64,000 nt of DNA from assembly GCA_958295665.1 (NCBI GenBank), contig OY282558.1:316668092-316732091 (forward strand), read 5' to 3'. Below, piece by piece: positions 44,890 through 57,418 of the stretch (the stretch's first letter is position 1; each line of letters opens with the position of its first letter). Origin of the DNA: Tipula vernalis (Eukaryota; Arthropoda; Insecta; Diptera; Tipulidae). A model generated the notes under the pieces. That model had not been told where the DNA came from. It saw only the letters and a program-made list of their open reading frames with translations, and did not search any database. Made by a program: the position numbers and the translations under genes.

Positions 44890-45700
44890 TACATTTCATA
44901 ATGCTTGGAATGCTTTGTTTACTCCCAACGTTAAAATCCAGTTTAGACATGATTCCAATTCCAAACTCACTCCAGGCAACAGCTATTTTCAGATCATTAA
45001 CTATATAATTAATCTTCGGTTACCCCCTTTTCAAAGGGTTCTACAAAACAAATAACACATCACTGGTGGTACTTGGCTGGTTAACACCGACATATACTCT
45101 ATTCACAGTAACTCTGTCACGAAACACTATTGCCACATAAAAACCATTAAGATTTGTGAGCTTGTCGAATTTGTTAGTCAAAAATTGATTTTCCAGGCTA
45201 TTGTTAAATTTAAAATTTGTCAAACTGTTAACAAGTGTATATCGTCTCGTCTAATTTAGAAATGCCATTCTCTAAATCAGCTACTGTTTTATGATACGGA
45301 ATAATATCTTTCTTGAAAGGTGAACAAAATGTATCTGTTACCAAATTTTACGGTTTTTAAAATGTCCTGAGGAATTACTTAGCCTGTTAGAGTTATGAAC
45401 TATAGCTCGTCAATAACAATTTTGTATTTCATAAATCTGCACAAGTCTGTTTCTTCTGCAGCAGTGGTATAGGTTGCGTTAGTAAAGGAACCTTTAGACA
45501 GATCAATTTTGAAAATTTTCTCATCTTTTTCTGCCAAATGTTTTAATTTTGATTATTAATTTTAATTATTGAGCCAAACAATATCTTTTAATGTTTCTTT
45601 AATTTCTTGATTGATGATTGGAAGGAAGAATTGTTCTTATTTATCTCGGAAATTTTTATCGATGCCTTTTTTATTTGTCGATTAGCCGGGAAAACGTGCC
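44890..45700 (-). pseudogene. Unidentified decayed protein-coding stretch
   Basis: Minus-strand reading shows several clearly protein-like blocks in the same direction: EQFFLPIINQEIKETLKDIV (about 45635), HLAEKDEKIFKIDLSKGSF then AAEETDLCRFMKYKIVIDE (about 45410-45540), KKDIIPYHKTVADLENGISK (about 45260-45320), and FYVAIVFRDRVTVNRVYVGV then NQPSTTSDVLFVL (about 45041-45150), with KIAVAWSEFGIGIMSKLDF (about 44935-44990) last. Stops and frameshifts separate them. Lysine, valine and aromatic content is that of a real protein, but I do not recognise the family. It could be an unknown mobile-element gene, an integrated sequence or a host pseudogene. Confidence 0.45.
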
Positions 45701-46112
45701 ATTTTCTACACTTTAGCAAACAATTATTTTGCTAAAGCTAAGTTTTTATTTTAAGCTAAACAAACATTTACATTTGACGCCGAAGGCTCAATTTAATCGG
45801 TATTTATATAAAATTGTTAAACATTAATTTTTCAAATTTCTATTTATGGAAATTCAAAAGATTTTTAACCGACCCCATTTTTTGAATTGTCTACATATAT
45901 TGTCTACGCGAGTAGACAATTGCTTTATTACTTCATGTAGACTACGCTGCACAACACTGTAAAGCACTAAGATTTTTTCTGTTTAAACAAATATTAAGGT
46001 ATACTGTATTACAGAACAAATATCACCAGCTTAATCATTAAGGTAACACTAATAATTTGTAACTATATATATTTTACAGAACAAAATATTAATGGAATAT
46101 TAATTTAATTGT
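45701..46112. other. Spacer with a small palindrome
   Basis: ATTGTCTAC-GCGA-GTAGACAAT at 45899-45920 is a 9-bp inverted repeat. No gene is visible. Confidence 0.5.
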
Positions 46113-46114
46113 TA

Positions 46115-46395
46115 CGAAGGGAGAAATTATCAAGAATTTTGCAAGTTCAGTTTCTATCTGAGTGAGAATAACGAAAAATTTAATTTTTTACCAGTCAATC
46201 TCATCTAACTTAACATTTCAAAATAGAAATCGTCTTTATGCGCTAAATAAAATTAAATTGAAATTGATTAAGAGTTTAATATGTATGCTTGCGTATAATT
46301 CGCTAATACTTAACTACTTGGTTGTTTTCTAAATATAATTATTCTCACTCAGATCGAAACTGAACTTGCAAATTTCTTGATAATTTCTCCCTTCG
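46115..46395. mobile_element. MITE with about 57-bp inverted repeats and TA flanks
   Basis: The left arm from 46115 (CGAAGGGAGAAATTATCAAG) matches the reverse complement of the right arm ending 46395 over about 57 bp with two mismatches. TA lies immediately outside on both sides (46113-46114, 46396-46397), as in Tc1/mariner-type insertions. The 281-bp element is non-coding. Confidence 0.85.
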
Positions 46396-46397
46396 TA

Positions 46398-47960
46398 AAA
46401 AGAAAAGCTTACTTAAAATTGAAACATTTTAAGTCAAAGAAAATAAAAAATAACGCATCTCAAAGCCGCCATGGCATAATTAAATAAAGCCAAACAATTT
46501 AAGTAATATTGGAAGCAAAAGTCGAAACTGTAAAAGTACTTGGCCTTTAATTCTTTGTAAGTAAGCAATGGTATATCGAGAATTATTGACTACGTAGTCG
46601 TTAAAATCAGTTACCCAAAATAATTTGTTGTATGCTATAGTTACTTGACTATAGTTAAAAAATATAAAATTTTGAGTTAATAGTTGGTATAATTTCAATT
46701 TAATAACAATTATTGTCTGCCCACCACCATATAAACCGAATACTAAATACTATGTCTAGAAGGGGTAACATCCAATTTAATTTAATTAATTAAGCCAATT
46801 GTATATAGAATTTATAAAATAACCGGAACAAAATTATAAAATATAATTAAAATTAAAAACCACGAATTTACATTTGTCTCAAATAATATGAGAATTTTAA
46901 GTATATTGACCTTTATATATTTTATACAAATAAGATGAAATTCCGTGTTGGAATTTATTAAGCAGCCCGAATTAAATATAACAAACCGAAGCGAACCGAA
47001 AAGCCCTATTCTTGTTTTATAAAAATCATCGCGTTTTTTTTGTTCTTATAAAATAATGCACCCGCAAACTGACACCCATCCTTATGAATAACTATAATTT
47101 TTCATATTATACCAAAATCGTTGTATTGTTATATTAACTGTAGACAGGTAGAATTTTATTTATCCACAACAAACCGCGTATATAACGAATGACGCGAGCA
47201 AAAAAATTGTTTAGTTTTTTTATATAAAATAATAAAAACTTCACACGCATATTGTGAATTCCATATAAATATGTACACAACCGGTCGATGCATGATTTAT
47301 ATTATACGCATCTAACCAACGATCGAAGAAGATATAAATGCCTTAAGCTCTAAGTCACACTTCTTACAAACAACATCAAAAAATAAAAAATTCCATTCAA
47401 ACATAATTTTGGTTTTCTGATTAAATTCTCGTTTCATTCTAAATTCAAATATGACATAAATATTCTATATATCGCATAACACACAAACAATAAAAATCAA
47501 CCACTTTGGTTATATATACTTTATAAACATATAACCAGCATTCTTATTATAAGATTATTATTTATCTTCATTTTTATCCCATCTCGCATACAGATACCTC
47601 GAAACGAGGAGAATCATCTTAAATTCAATTCAATTTTCAATTATTTTTTGATTAAAATTAAATAATCATAATAAAAACAATAAAAATGAGATAAATATAT
47701 GTATTAATTATTAATATAGTTTAACTATTTTAACGAAAATATATACTGTATAATAAAAATAAAAAAAATTTGTTATATACATGCATACAAAAAAAACTGT
47801 GTTTTGTTTGGATGCCATTTGTAAATGGGCTTATCCATAGAGATGTTTATTTACTATTAACCAACACACAAGAAAAAAAAAATTCTAAAATTTTTTTTTT
47901 ATTTTTTATTTAACTAACATAAATATTAAAAAAACAAGAAATAAAAGCAAACTCATGAAT
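46398..47960. other. Unannotated AT-rich stretch
   Basis: Very AT-rich with no supported gene or repeat. The minus frame at 46480-46698 is hydrophobic and likely chance. Confidence 0.5.
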
Positions 47961-48020
47961 GAAAACGCCTCAGGTAGAAAGGTGGTATCGCCACTGATCG
48001 CCGCCCTATATACACTTGAA
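47961..48020. other. Isolated GC-rich segment in AT-rich DNA
   Basis: About 55 bp around AAAACGCCTCAGGTAGAAAG, continuing GGTGGTATCGCCACTGATCG, stand out sharply from flanks that are nearly pure A/T. GGTGGTATCGCCAC can fold on itself. On the plus strand CAG|GTAGAA could be a splice donor; on the minus strand a pyrimidine-poor ATATAG could be a weak acceptor. I cannot decide between small exon, structured RNA and chance. Confidence 0.3.
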
Positions 48021-49138
48021 TAACGAATAAATTATATTTTTATTTTTTTTTGTTTATATATATTCCTCTCGTTTTACTTTTCTTATATTTTTCTTGTCTT
48101 TCATCAATCAATCAAATTTTTTTCGTAACATGTCAAATTCTGTATGCATCAGAATGAGTCAAATCGTTTTGAACGAATAGACATTTGTCCCATTTTAACA
48201 TGAAATATCTATAGTTAGTGGCAGGTTTAAACAAAAAGAATGTGTGTGTGTTGTGTTTTGTTTAATTTATAGCCCAACCCCAATAGATATACACGAGTTA
48301 ATATTGAGAGTGCCATATTGGAAACATTTGATTTATAGCCATTTTCAGTTTTGAGCTAATATTTTTTGGGCCAAAAGTTTATCAAATTCATAATATAAAT
48401 TTTTATTGGAAATAATTTATTATCATTATTAAATAATTTTCGTGAATTATCTATATTAGATTTTTTCGTTTTTTTTTGTTTTATTGGTAATAAATTTGTG
48501 TAAAATAGTTTTTAAATATATAGCATATAAATATAAATGGAATGGTCGTCGGCTAAACCATGTATCCATCATTGGTTGCCATCTATAATTAATTTCAGGT
48601 ATTTCAACTGTTAAAATTGTAAGTATTTTAATTTAAAATGATTTAATTGAGAATCTGCATATTGGTATTGGGAATGATTTGATGTTGGTAAGTAAAAATA
48701 AGTGACTACTTCTTTACTAAAGTTTGTTTTAGAATTAGAAAAGATTTTCCGACGGAATTGGTTTATTATTAAAATGTATACGTTTCACACCTTAAGTTAT
48801 TCTGTCAAAACCCGGCGGTAAAATTCCCCAAAAAAATGTTTAAGCTCCTTCACGAAGCTTGGATGATTTTGTCGGTTTACAATTGCATTAGATTTCGTCC
48901 TACAGGGCATGGCGAATTTTGCTAATGCGGGAGAACTAATAATAAATGGATCTTACTGTTTTGCAGTACTCGTTGTTAATAGTTCAAAATTTATTTGATA
49001 GCCGTGGTCCTACAAAAAATCTTATAATATGAAAACTATAACCCTAAATCGACCGACGGACCAATAAAATAATTAGGTGAACAATCTTTAAAATCGGAAA
49101 TGAAAAATGGATTTATTAAAAGTTTGTGAGTTTGACTT
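48021..49138. other. Unannotated AT-rich stretch
   Basis: No gene or clear repeat can be supported. Confidence 0.5.
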
Positions 49139-49325
49139 GTTAAATTTCAAACCAAACTTCAGGTAGACAAATTCTCTCAAAAGGGTAGTTCCAAAACCGA
49201 CACAATTAAAAGCATAATTAAACCACCTTTACTTTTGTGTACTCTTAAAATTGCACGTACCCGTAGGACTACTTACTAAATATTTTAATACGTGGAATAA
49301 AAATTGGCCAATTCACAATTAGGCT
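49139..49325 (+). repeat. Diverged copy of a local repeat family
   Basis: AAACCAAACTTCAGGTAGAC here matches AAACCAAACTTTAGGTATAC at 52835, followed in both by CTCTTAAAA-like, ATTCCAAAAC and CTAAATATTTTAATA blocks in the same order. It corresponds to the spacer 52826-53065 of the duplicated unit below. Confidence 0.6.
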
Positions 49326-52160
49326 TTGAATTCAGCTAAGGCGAATTAACAAATAAGTAAACTAGGCACGTGCCTAAGGGCCCGTGAATTTAATGAGCCC
49401 GTTAATTACGTGAAGACACAAATTTGATACCAGTTTTATTTACGTTTCATTTCCACGATCTCGATTTACATTTTTTTTGGTTTTATTTTGGTACTTTTCA
49501 AACACACCACCTTTTGGGGGAAGTTTCACCTGATTCGATTTCAGCGAATGTAAATTCATTTAGCAAACTTTTGAAAACGTTCAAATTACCATTCTGCCAC
49601 TTCAGAGCGCTGAAAATAAATACTAAAGTTAAATCACGGTTTTTTTCAATTTTTAGTCAAATTTAGAAACTTTACTTTAAGGCCAAAAACAAAATTTTCA
49701 ACGGATGAACAAACGGACACATTTTCCGCTCGGTAAGAGGTTGTTCTAATTAGGACTTTGCGAACACTTGAAACTTAAAATTAATACGTAATATTTAGGT
49801 TTAACAGGGTTTATAATTATTTAAAATGTAATAGGTCGGGAGCGGTGGAGTAAGAAAAATTATGGATTTTCAAAATCAATATTTCAAGTAGACTTCATTC
49901 TTGATTTTAAATCAACGTCAGAAAGTTTTTTCCGTTCAAAAAACACTTTCGTAACATATTTAATTCATCTTGATTGTTTTGAACAATTTAGCATTACAAT
50001 TTTCTCAGAAATTAATTTTTAAGTACTCCTAAAAAAAAAAAAAATCTCAAAGGAGTCGTTGCTGTCCGTCGGTCCGTTCGTTCATGTTCTCAATACCTTA
50101 AGAACTATCAACTAAATTTCTAAGGCTGGAAACTCGCGCAATTAATAAATTTTTTTTTCTTGATTCAAGACTCCTTGCTGCTAAAAGCCCATTCTAGTAA
50201 TCTCTAGTAGCAGTCTATTCATATTGAATCGAACAAAATAGTTTTACAAATAATATACAAGATTTAGAATACCTTACTTTATAAAGAAATTAAGGCAATA
50301 AAACGTTTTGACTAATTTGTTGTGCTTCCAGTTTAATTCTTCGAGCAATCCAATGGGAAAGAATTCTGTTCGTTTTGAAAGTTACTCAGTTTGCAGGGTT
50401 TTAGGAAATATCAAGGATTTTGTCTGTCAACCTCTCTACAATTGTTATAAGTACAAAATTTATAGAAGTAAAACATTTTTATATATGGTACCTATGATTC
50501 GAACAAAATCAACACAAAGCGTATTGGGGAACTAAATAAATCAAAGAAAACATTTGATTTATTTAAATCTTAGTCGAATTGTTTTACCATTTTTCTAAAA
50601 TTAATTAAATCTATCTTGGCTGTTTCTGATATAACACGGTGGTTAGGTTACATGAAATTACCGTGCTAATCAAAACCGCGTTTCTCTAATGTCTAATTTG
50701 TACATACTAGAGCAAATATCCCGAGCAAATTATGGAAGGTTCAAGCTCAAGCATTTCACTTTAAAAAGTTCCATATTTTTATTATGTTTTACTTTTAATA
50801 GTAGTAAGATTGATCTTACATTATTTTGTCGTTCAACACTCTATACTTAAGCGCTCCACCCGAAGTTTTCGATCAATTGGTTCGTTTAACAGCTTACTTA
50901 ACCAAATATCTTCTACGATAGTGGGTAAATCTCAAAAAAGGTTTAGCGAAAGTTTATATAAAAAAAGTGGTTTGCATTCTCTCAAGAAGGAAATGTTTGG
51001 CTTCCATCGATACGAGTGTCTATAAGGCTAAGTTGTAGGAAAATGTTTTTACCCAATTCCCTTTATAAAAGACTTACCCCGTACAAATATGTCGGTCAGA
51101 CATTTCTAATTTTTCGCAAAATTGTTATTCTTTTCCATCTAAACCATATATTTAAATAATTTGTTAAAATTACAAAATTAACCGATTTGCTTTTATGGGG
51201 CAGACCCTTAAGGGATAGACAGTTTTATTTTATTTTTTCAAATTAATAAATATTAACTGACAATTACCACTGGTAACGCAGTTTGGTTTAATCGATTGAT
51301 TTAAATGTGAGGTAGCATTTAAATAAAGCATTTAGTCTGCATTTTTGATCGAAAGCTTCTTTAAACTTTATACATTTAGGATCGGCACGCAAAGCTAACC
51401 GAAAGATTTTTTTTTAGACTGAATAATTAGTAAGTAACTTTTCTGCACAGGGTTAGACATTTTGGAACAATTCGAACCTTTACCAGATGAACAACTCTAG
51501 TTTGTAACTACCTAAATCTGTTAACAAAAAAAGAGCAAAAATATAAAATTCATATCGCATATCTAAAATCCCATCGGTAAGGTGTTGTTAAGTGAGAAAA
51601 TTTTACCGTGCTTTAGTAAAGTCGTGTTATAAAAAACGTGTTAACTAAAATTTTCAGCACATTTTGTGAACCGTTTTATAACCATGTTATAAAAGTACCG
51701 TTTTATACGAGGGTTACCTGTGTTTATTTTGAACCTAACAAACTAAACAAAATTTAAGCGTTTTCTGCTTCGTTTTATTTTACTACGAAGTATTTGTCTA
51801 ATTTGAAAGGATACAGGTTGAAGTCGACCAAGAATAATTTTTCTAATTTCAATATTCTGAATCAGACTGAAAGATTGAATTTGAAAATCCATAATTTAAC
51901 CTTGTGCCTCGTACGTTTTCTTACATCATAGCTCCCGGTCTAAAAGTGTTATGTTTTAAATAAAATTTCCGTTATCAATTCAATATGAAAAATATAAAAC
52001 CAATTCCCTATCGGAAACGAAAGCTTGGCTGCGAAACCTTGACCGGTATTTTCCTTAATCCACCACTGTAATGCATAGATATGTATATGTTTTGAATTGT
52101 GATTTTAATATCTTAATGCCCTCAATTGTGCATTAATGTATTTAATTGGCTGTTGCACTA
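49326..52160. other. Unannotated stretch with scattered repeat-family pieces
   Basis: A block near 49832-49885 is inverted relative to one at 51885-51945 (shared ATTATGGATTTTCAAA and a GGGAGC-type word). Homopolymer A lies near 50030. No coding sequence is supported. Confidence 0.4.
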
Positions 52161-52422
52161 GATGAAACTGGCAGAAGGTTGTTGAAAATTTGCCTGTTCG
52201 AAATGTATTTCCATATATCGCGTAACTTTGCTGATTGAAAAATTTAATACCTATGCCAATATTTTCAAAAATAAGCTTATCGAAATATTTTCGGTCCTGC
52301 AACTTAACGTAAATTATTAAATATTTATTGGAAGCAACCTCGTTCCATTCTGCTTTACATTTCTTATGGGTAAACTTTATATGAATCGAAATTAAAATTA
52401 TTTCACAGTTGAAACTTTTCAA
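52105..52422 (-). pseudogene. Unidentified frame inside the duplicated repeat
   Basis: The 105-residue frame reads KKCKAEWNEVASNKYLIIYV, KLQDRKYFDKLIFENIG and so on. The second repeat unit translates similarly (VKLQDRKYF is identical) but has stops. Shared codons in two copies argue against a chance frame. The family is not recognised, and start and end are uncertain. Confidence 0.35.
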
Positions 52423-53641
52423 CCTTGGCCAACCTTGGCAGTATCTTTTTGTAAATCGTGATAGTATTTAGTAATCACGGGAATTAAGTGTTACCATTAT
52501 TGACTAATTCACGATATTATTTGGATCATACTTGAAATGAGTTACAAAATTGGATAGTAAAACATCGAATTTTGTAAGTAACATTTTCGAAACCGTTTCA
52601 TAAGCACGATTTAGATTTAACGAAGTACCAGTATTTGTTTCAGGGAGAAAATTAATTGACTAGACAATTTTCATTTTTGAAGTAAGTGATTGTAACAAAT
52701 ATTTTTACAATTAATAGAGAGTATAGTTATCCGACGGAATATCTAAAAGTATTAGTACTTGTGTGGAGAAGCAGAGCGGTTGTCCTCACTATTTCGGTGA
52801 TTGGAGGCTACTTTTGGGTTTATTTTAAGTTGTAAACCAAACTTTAGGTATACGAACTCTTAAAATATTATAAAAGGTTGATTCCAAAACATACTCAACT
52901 GGAAGCAAAACTAAACCTTCTTTTCTTTTAAGTATACGTTGGAAATTGTGAAATCAATTTTCTTGAAAATTATGTAACTATACCAACGTTCTGGTACCAA
53001 TATACTAAATATTTTAATATATTACACAAATTTATACATTCTTAGCCCAAATTGGTCATTTATGACTATCGCCGTTATGTTATACAATTATAGGCTTTTA
53101 ATACAGAGGTATTAACTATTACTACTTAACCCAGCGAGCGTTTATATTAAATGAAACTGGCAAAATGTAATTAAAAATTTGCTTATTTAACGTGTAAATT
53201 TGCTGATTGAACAATTTAATGGCAACATTTTCAAAAACAGGTTTAATGAAATATTTTCGATCCTGCAGCTTAACTTAAATTCTAAAATATTTATTGAAAT
53301 CAACCTCGTTTCATTATGCTTCACAAATACTTGGATCATACTTGAAATGAATTACAAAACTAGGTAAAAAAATATCTCGTGTTTTCTTACCTCGTATCTC
53401 TTAATTACCTTTAGCAATTTATTTCTGCACAGGGTCAAAGTTAATTTAAAACTATTTTCATCATTTTTGGCCCCGTGTATACGTAAGGACTGGACAACTT
53501 TTGTTTTTCAAGTAAGTTTTTGTAACAAATATTGTTACAATAAATAGAGAGAAATTATCCGACGGAAAAATCCAAAAGCATTGACTTGTTTAGTGAAGCC
53601 GAAAGGTTGTCATCACTATTTTGGTGATCGGAGGCCATTTG
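52161..53641. repeat. Diverged tandem duplication (52161-52811 and 53150-53641)
   Basis: Both units begin with ATGAAACTGGCA and share, in order, TTTGCTGATTGAA, GAAATATTTTCG-TCCTGCA, CAACCTCGTT-CATT, GGATCATACTTGAAATGA and ATCCGACGGAA, ending GGTGAT-GGAGGC. The second unit is about 160 bp shorter. The minus frame at 52105-52422 in unit 1 (with NKYLIIYVKLQDRKYF, then FFNQQSYAIYG) has a decayed counterpart in unit 2, suggesting that the repeat once encoded a protein I cannot name. Confidence 0.75.
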
Positions 53642-53815
53642 TGATATACTAGCACTGAAACGAAGTGAATTTCGCCATGATACTTATATCAATGAAATCA
53701 AAACATTCATATGACGCTTGGCGGGAAAAAACGATGTTCAATTAGACTTTGTGAATAAAATTGTATATATTTTTCAGCAAAGCAAACTTTATATTAATTT
53801 GAAAAACCTTACGAA

Positions 53816-56150
53816 ATGGAAAACACACGAGGCAATATGGACGATTTATTGGCTAACCAAACCCAAATCGTTGATAAGTTATCGGTATTAAATAAACGGG
53901 ACAGTGAAGTATACACGTCTACCTCGTATGAATATACTACCATTTTCAGGGAACTATTCGGAGTACTAATCTTTTACACATCTTTTTGAAGCCTCAACAG
54001 ACAAAAATCAGAATACTTTCAAAGTGATTAACTTATAATATTTAAAATGTTTAGATTAAAGATGCAATAAACCAAAGCATGTGGCTTAAACTTTGCTGTA
54101 ACAATTTTTGGAGCAACCCACCAGTTGTCGGTTCATGTGCATTGTATTCGGGTGATCATTACATAGGCAGATGCGTTAAATACCTTGAATTATCAAATAC
54201 TGAATGAAAGGAGTTCGTCGCAAACAAAAATTGCGCTTTAATTTTTAATCATCTACAAACCAAGTCACGGATTGTCGATTAAAATTCTCGTACTGTTTAC
54301 GTTAACGAAAACATCATGTCATTTATAGATTTAAAGAATAACTACAGAGATGGTTTAAGTGATCATGGGGCTACGGATTCTACCAAAGCATCTATAGAAT
54401 GTCCAGTGAATATTTCGGTGTAAAAGCTGAAAATTGTTCTACGAATTTATTTCAAACTATTTTACCAAAGGCGATCGTTTTAGTTGCAGAATTGTAGAGC
54501 ATTATAATTTCTTAAAGTTGTATTCAGTGATTAAAATTAAAGCGAGAGAAAGAAAACATTACCATTATGGGATTAACAACTGGAAATCTCAGAGGTCCTC
54601 ATAATTCACAATTACCCAATAAAGTTCCAAAATCTAAAGTGTACATTGAAAACAAAAATTTATTGAAAGGTTTTAATTTAGCTGATCTTCACTTTGATGT
54701 ACCAGCTTCCATTTTTGATTATCGCTCACAAATTTTTCGAGATTCTAGAGGAAAGCCAAAAGCAATAAAACTAAAGATCAACCAGAAATCACAGTTACTG
54801 ATACTTAGAGCATGCAAGCGTTTGCTACTTACATACATGTTAACCGGAATTCGGACCAAAAGCCACGTAAATTTTGGGAAATTGAGGAAATACCCAACAG
54901 GGACAAATTTACTCCAGGGGAAATAGAGTGGGAAAATCTTTATGTAAAAAGTGTATGTGTGTTATACATATTACTTACCTAATCACTCGGTGGCAAAAGA
55001 AACCCAGTACCATGAAATTGCGAATTGTATTCGATGGGTCGAGCAACGGTATCTCTTTTCGATCTCACAAAATCGAACTAGCAGCTAATATTCAAAAAAT
55101 GTATCGGCAGGTTATGGTATCGGAGGAACATCGGAGATTTCAAACAATTTTATGGCGAGATAAATGGATACCACTAATAAAGAAATTAAGAGAAACGTGT
55201 AGTTACTGATTTCTAGTCATGTCAGTGATAAATTGAAACTAGCCGTTGAATTGAAATAGAAACTAACCAGTGACTTAGCGAAAGGTGAATTTCATCTGAG
55301 GAAATGGAAGTCGAATGTAAACCTTGTTTGTACGACAAACCCAACGAGGTAAATATCAGGTATATATGTCGCAACAAAACGTCAACGATAAAAATTACAT
55401 TTAAAATGCAAGCGTAAAGAGATGGGACCGTCAGTAAACGTAAATTAATATCTGAATCTTCTCGATTAGTTGATCCCCTCGGTTGCCTTCCTCCTTCAGT
55501 TATCCATCTAAAAATATTATTCCAGTGAATATGGTTGCTGAAAATATAGATTTGGATGACAAATTACCACGCGAACTTGAAGAAGAGTACAGAAGATTCC
55601 AGAACCACTTTGTACACTTCGCCTGGAAAATTCCGACTGTGGCTATGCCAGTTACTCAAGGCTTTACATCAAAACATCCTGACTTTTGAAGAGATGTAAA
55701 GACTTCTTTGCCAAATTGAAAACATTTTAAATTCACGTCCACTATGAGGACTTCATCAACAGACGAAGATTATGATGTACTAGCTCCACCACATTTTTGA
55801 ATGGAACATTAGGTTCATCGATTGCAGTACAACTCATTAATTTGTCAAAAAATGGGTTATCCAGATGGCAAGCAATACAAAGCAGAGTTCAGTCATTTTG
55901 GCAGAATGTTAATGAAAATATTAAAGTCGGCAATGTACTCCAGCATGCAAATGGACACTAGTATAGATCCCGTTATCCAAGTACATCCCGGACCAGATGG
56001 ATTAGTAAGGGCTGTGACATTAAAAACAAAATCATCCATAATTCAGGAGTCCTGTATTAAAAATATGCAGAATAACTACGGGTTTGGACTTATGAAATTA
56101 AGAGACAATAAATACGGTGAATACAACAGCGATTATAAACAGTGAAATTT
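53816..56150 (+). mobile_element. BEL/Pao retrotransposon relic 2
   Basis: Plus-strand pieces of one element appear in the right order with large deletions. The gag N-terminus starts at the ATG at 53816 (MENTRGNMDDLLANQTQIVD). A zinc-knuckle region follows near 54130 (SCALYSGDHYIGRC). Near 54567-54740 GFNLADLHFDVPASIFDY matches the protease-RT junction. RT pieces KLRIVFDGSSNGIS (about 55013) and AANIQKMYRQVMVSEEHRRF (about 55083) come next, then LPRELEEEYRRF (about 55565) and the integrase C-terminal VHPGPDGLVRAVTLKTKSS (about 55980-56035). The RT catalytic box and RNase H are lost. It is a different, older copy than the one at 22.7-27.0 kb. Confidence 0.82.
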
Positions 56151-56856
56151 TTTAATTTATAACGGTAAGTTATTTGGACTACAAGATATTATTTACGACC
56201 TTGTTTTGAACCTGGAAACGCTGAACCCGCCAACGAATATTGAACCTGCACAGCTTAATTTGAATATGGAGAATACTTTAACGATTATGTTGACCTGCGC
56301 TTACCACAGAAAACGAGATACACCACATAACATATTGAACTTTAGAATTCGATTTTGAATAGAGAGCTCTTGTATGCAAGATGACAACCGAGTCCATAGA
56401 TTACACAATTCTAAATCAGATTGATACTTTGCATTAAAGAAGGCGGAATATTTGATTTAGGATGGTTTCTATATTATGCGATTCAATCTCAACAATATTT
56501 GAATTATACAAGAAATGATTTAAAATTTTAAATTAACGACGGATGGATTCAATTTATACCTTTTATGAGCTTTAGATTTCCGATTTTTTAAGCCTGACCA
56601 TGATAAAACCATGGCTCGCGTGCTGACAAAACTACAGGCGACCGAGGAATAAATTGTTCAATTGCCGAATTCATTATTTTATAAAACTAATCAATTTAAG
56701 CGCCCAGACTACCTGTTTTATATCAATTCCAATTAATATTGTCCAGAAACTTATTTAAAGCATGATAGTCAACCTTTTTAAAACTAGAATTATAATTTAG
56801 GGTAACATTAACACAATTTTTAAAAGTTAATTGGATGTGCATGAAAAACACTTGGT
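56151..56856. other. Unannotated stretch
   Basis: No gene or clear repeat can be supported. The 3' LTR of the preceding relic, if present, is not recognisable. Confidence 0.4.
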
Positions 56857-57418
56857 TTAAATCTGCCTTAGTCCGAGAGAACAGATACAGTCCTCCAAGA
56901 GATCTGAGATTAAATCATTATTTAGTGGCAGAAGATTATCATCAACAGTAAGCGATTTTACTTTCGGCAGATTAAAATAACCCAAAATCATCAGAGAATA
57001 GAGTTCAGAAGCTTCAACTGCAAGTTTGTTTGCGAAACATGCTGGCAAATCTCCGTATATATAAGCCTAGGATCCACATGGAATATAAAACTTTCAACAC
57101 CAGCTTACTCTTAAAAGCAAATTTACCAGCCAAAATCTTCAACTCGTTACTCTTCATGTCAAAATTGTCGGTGGGTATACGTATATCTTTTTAAACAGCT
57201 AGCGGAAGTCCGCCACCTCTCTCCGTTGATTCACGCTCTGAATAACGATCGTGTCTGCAAATTTGGAAGTCTGGGGGGAAATACTCTGCAGCACTATGCG
57301 AACTAGTGTGCCTTGTTTCCGTGATACAAATGACATCATAGTCATTTTTCAACATCGATAAACACATTTCATATGATTTTGGTCGAATACAGCTAGAGTT
57401 GTGATAATAAATAGACAA
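56857..57418 (-). pseudogene. LINE endonuclease fragment (Jockey/CR1-like)
   Basis: Starting at the ATG at 57418 the frame reads YYHNSSCIRPKSYEMCLSML, NDYDVICITETRHTSS, the N-terminal part of an apurinic-type endonuclease with the Asn and Glu positions. After frame breaks, SLMILGYFNLPKVKSL (about 56945-56990) corresponds to the I-L-G-D-F-N-L-P block, with Asp replaced by Tyr. No reverse transcriptase follows, so only a short piece of ORF2 remains. Confidence 0.75.
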
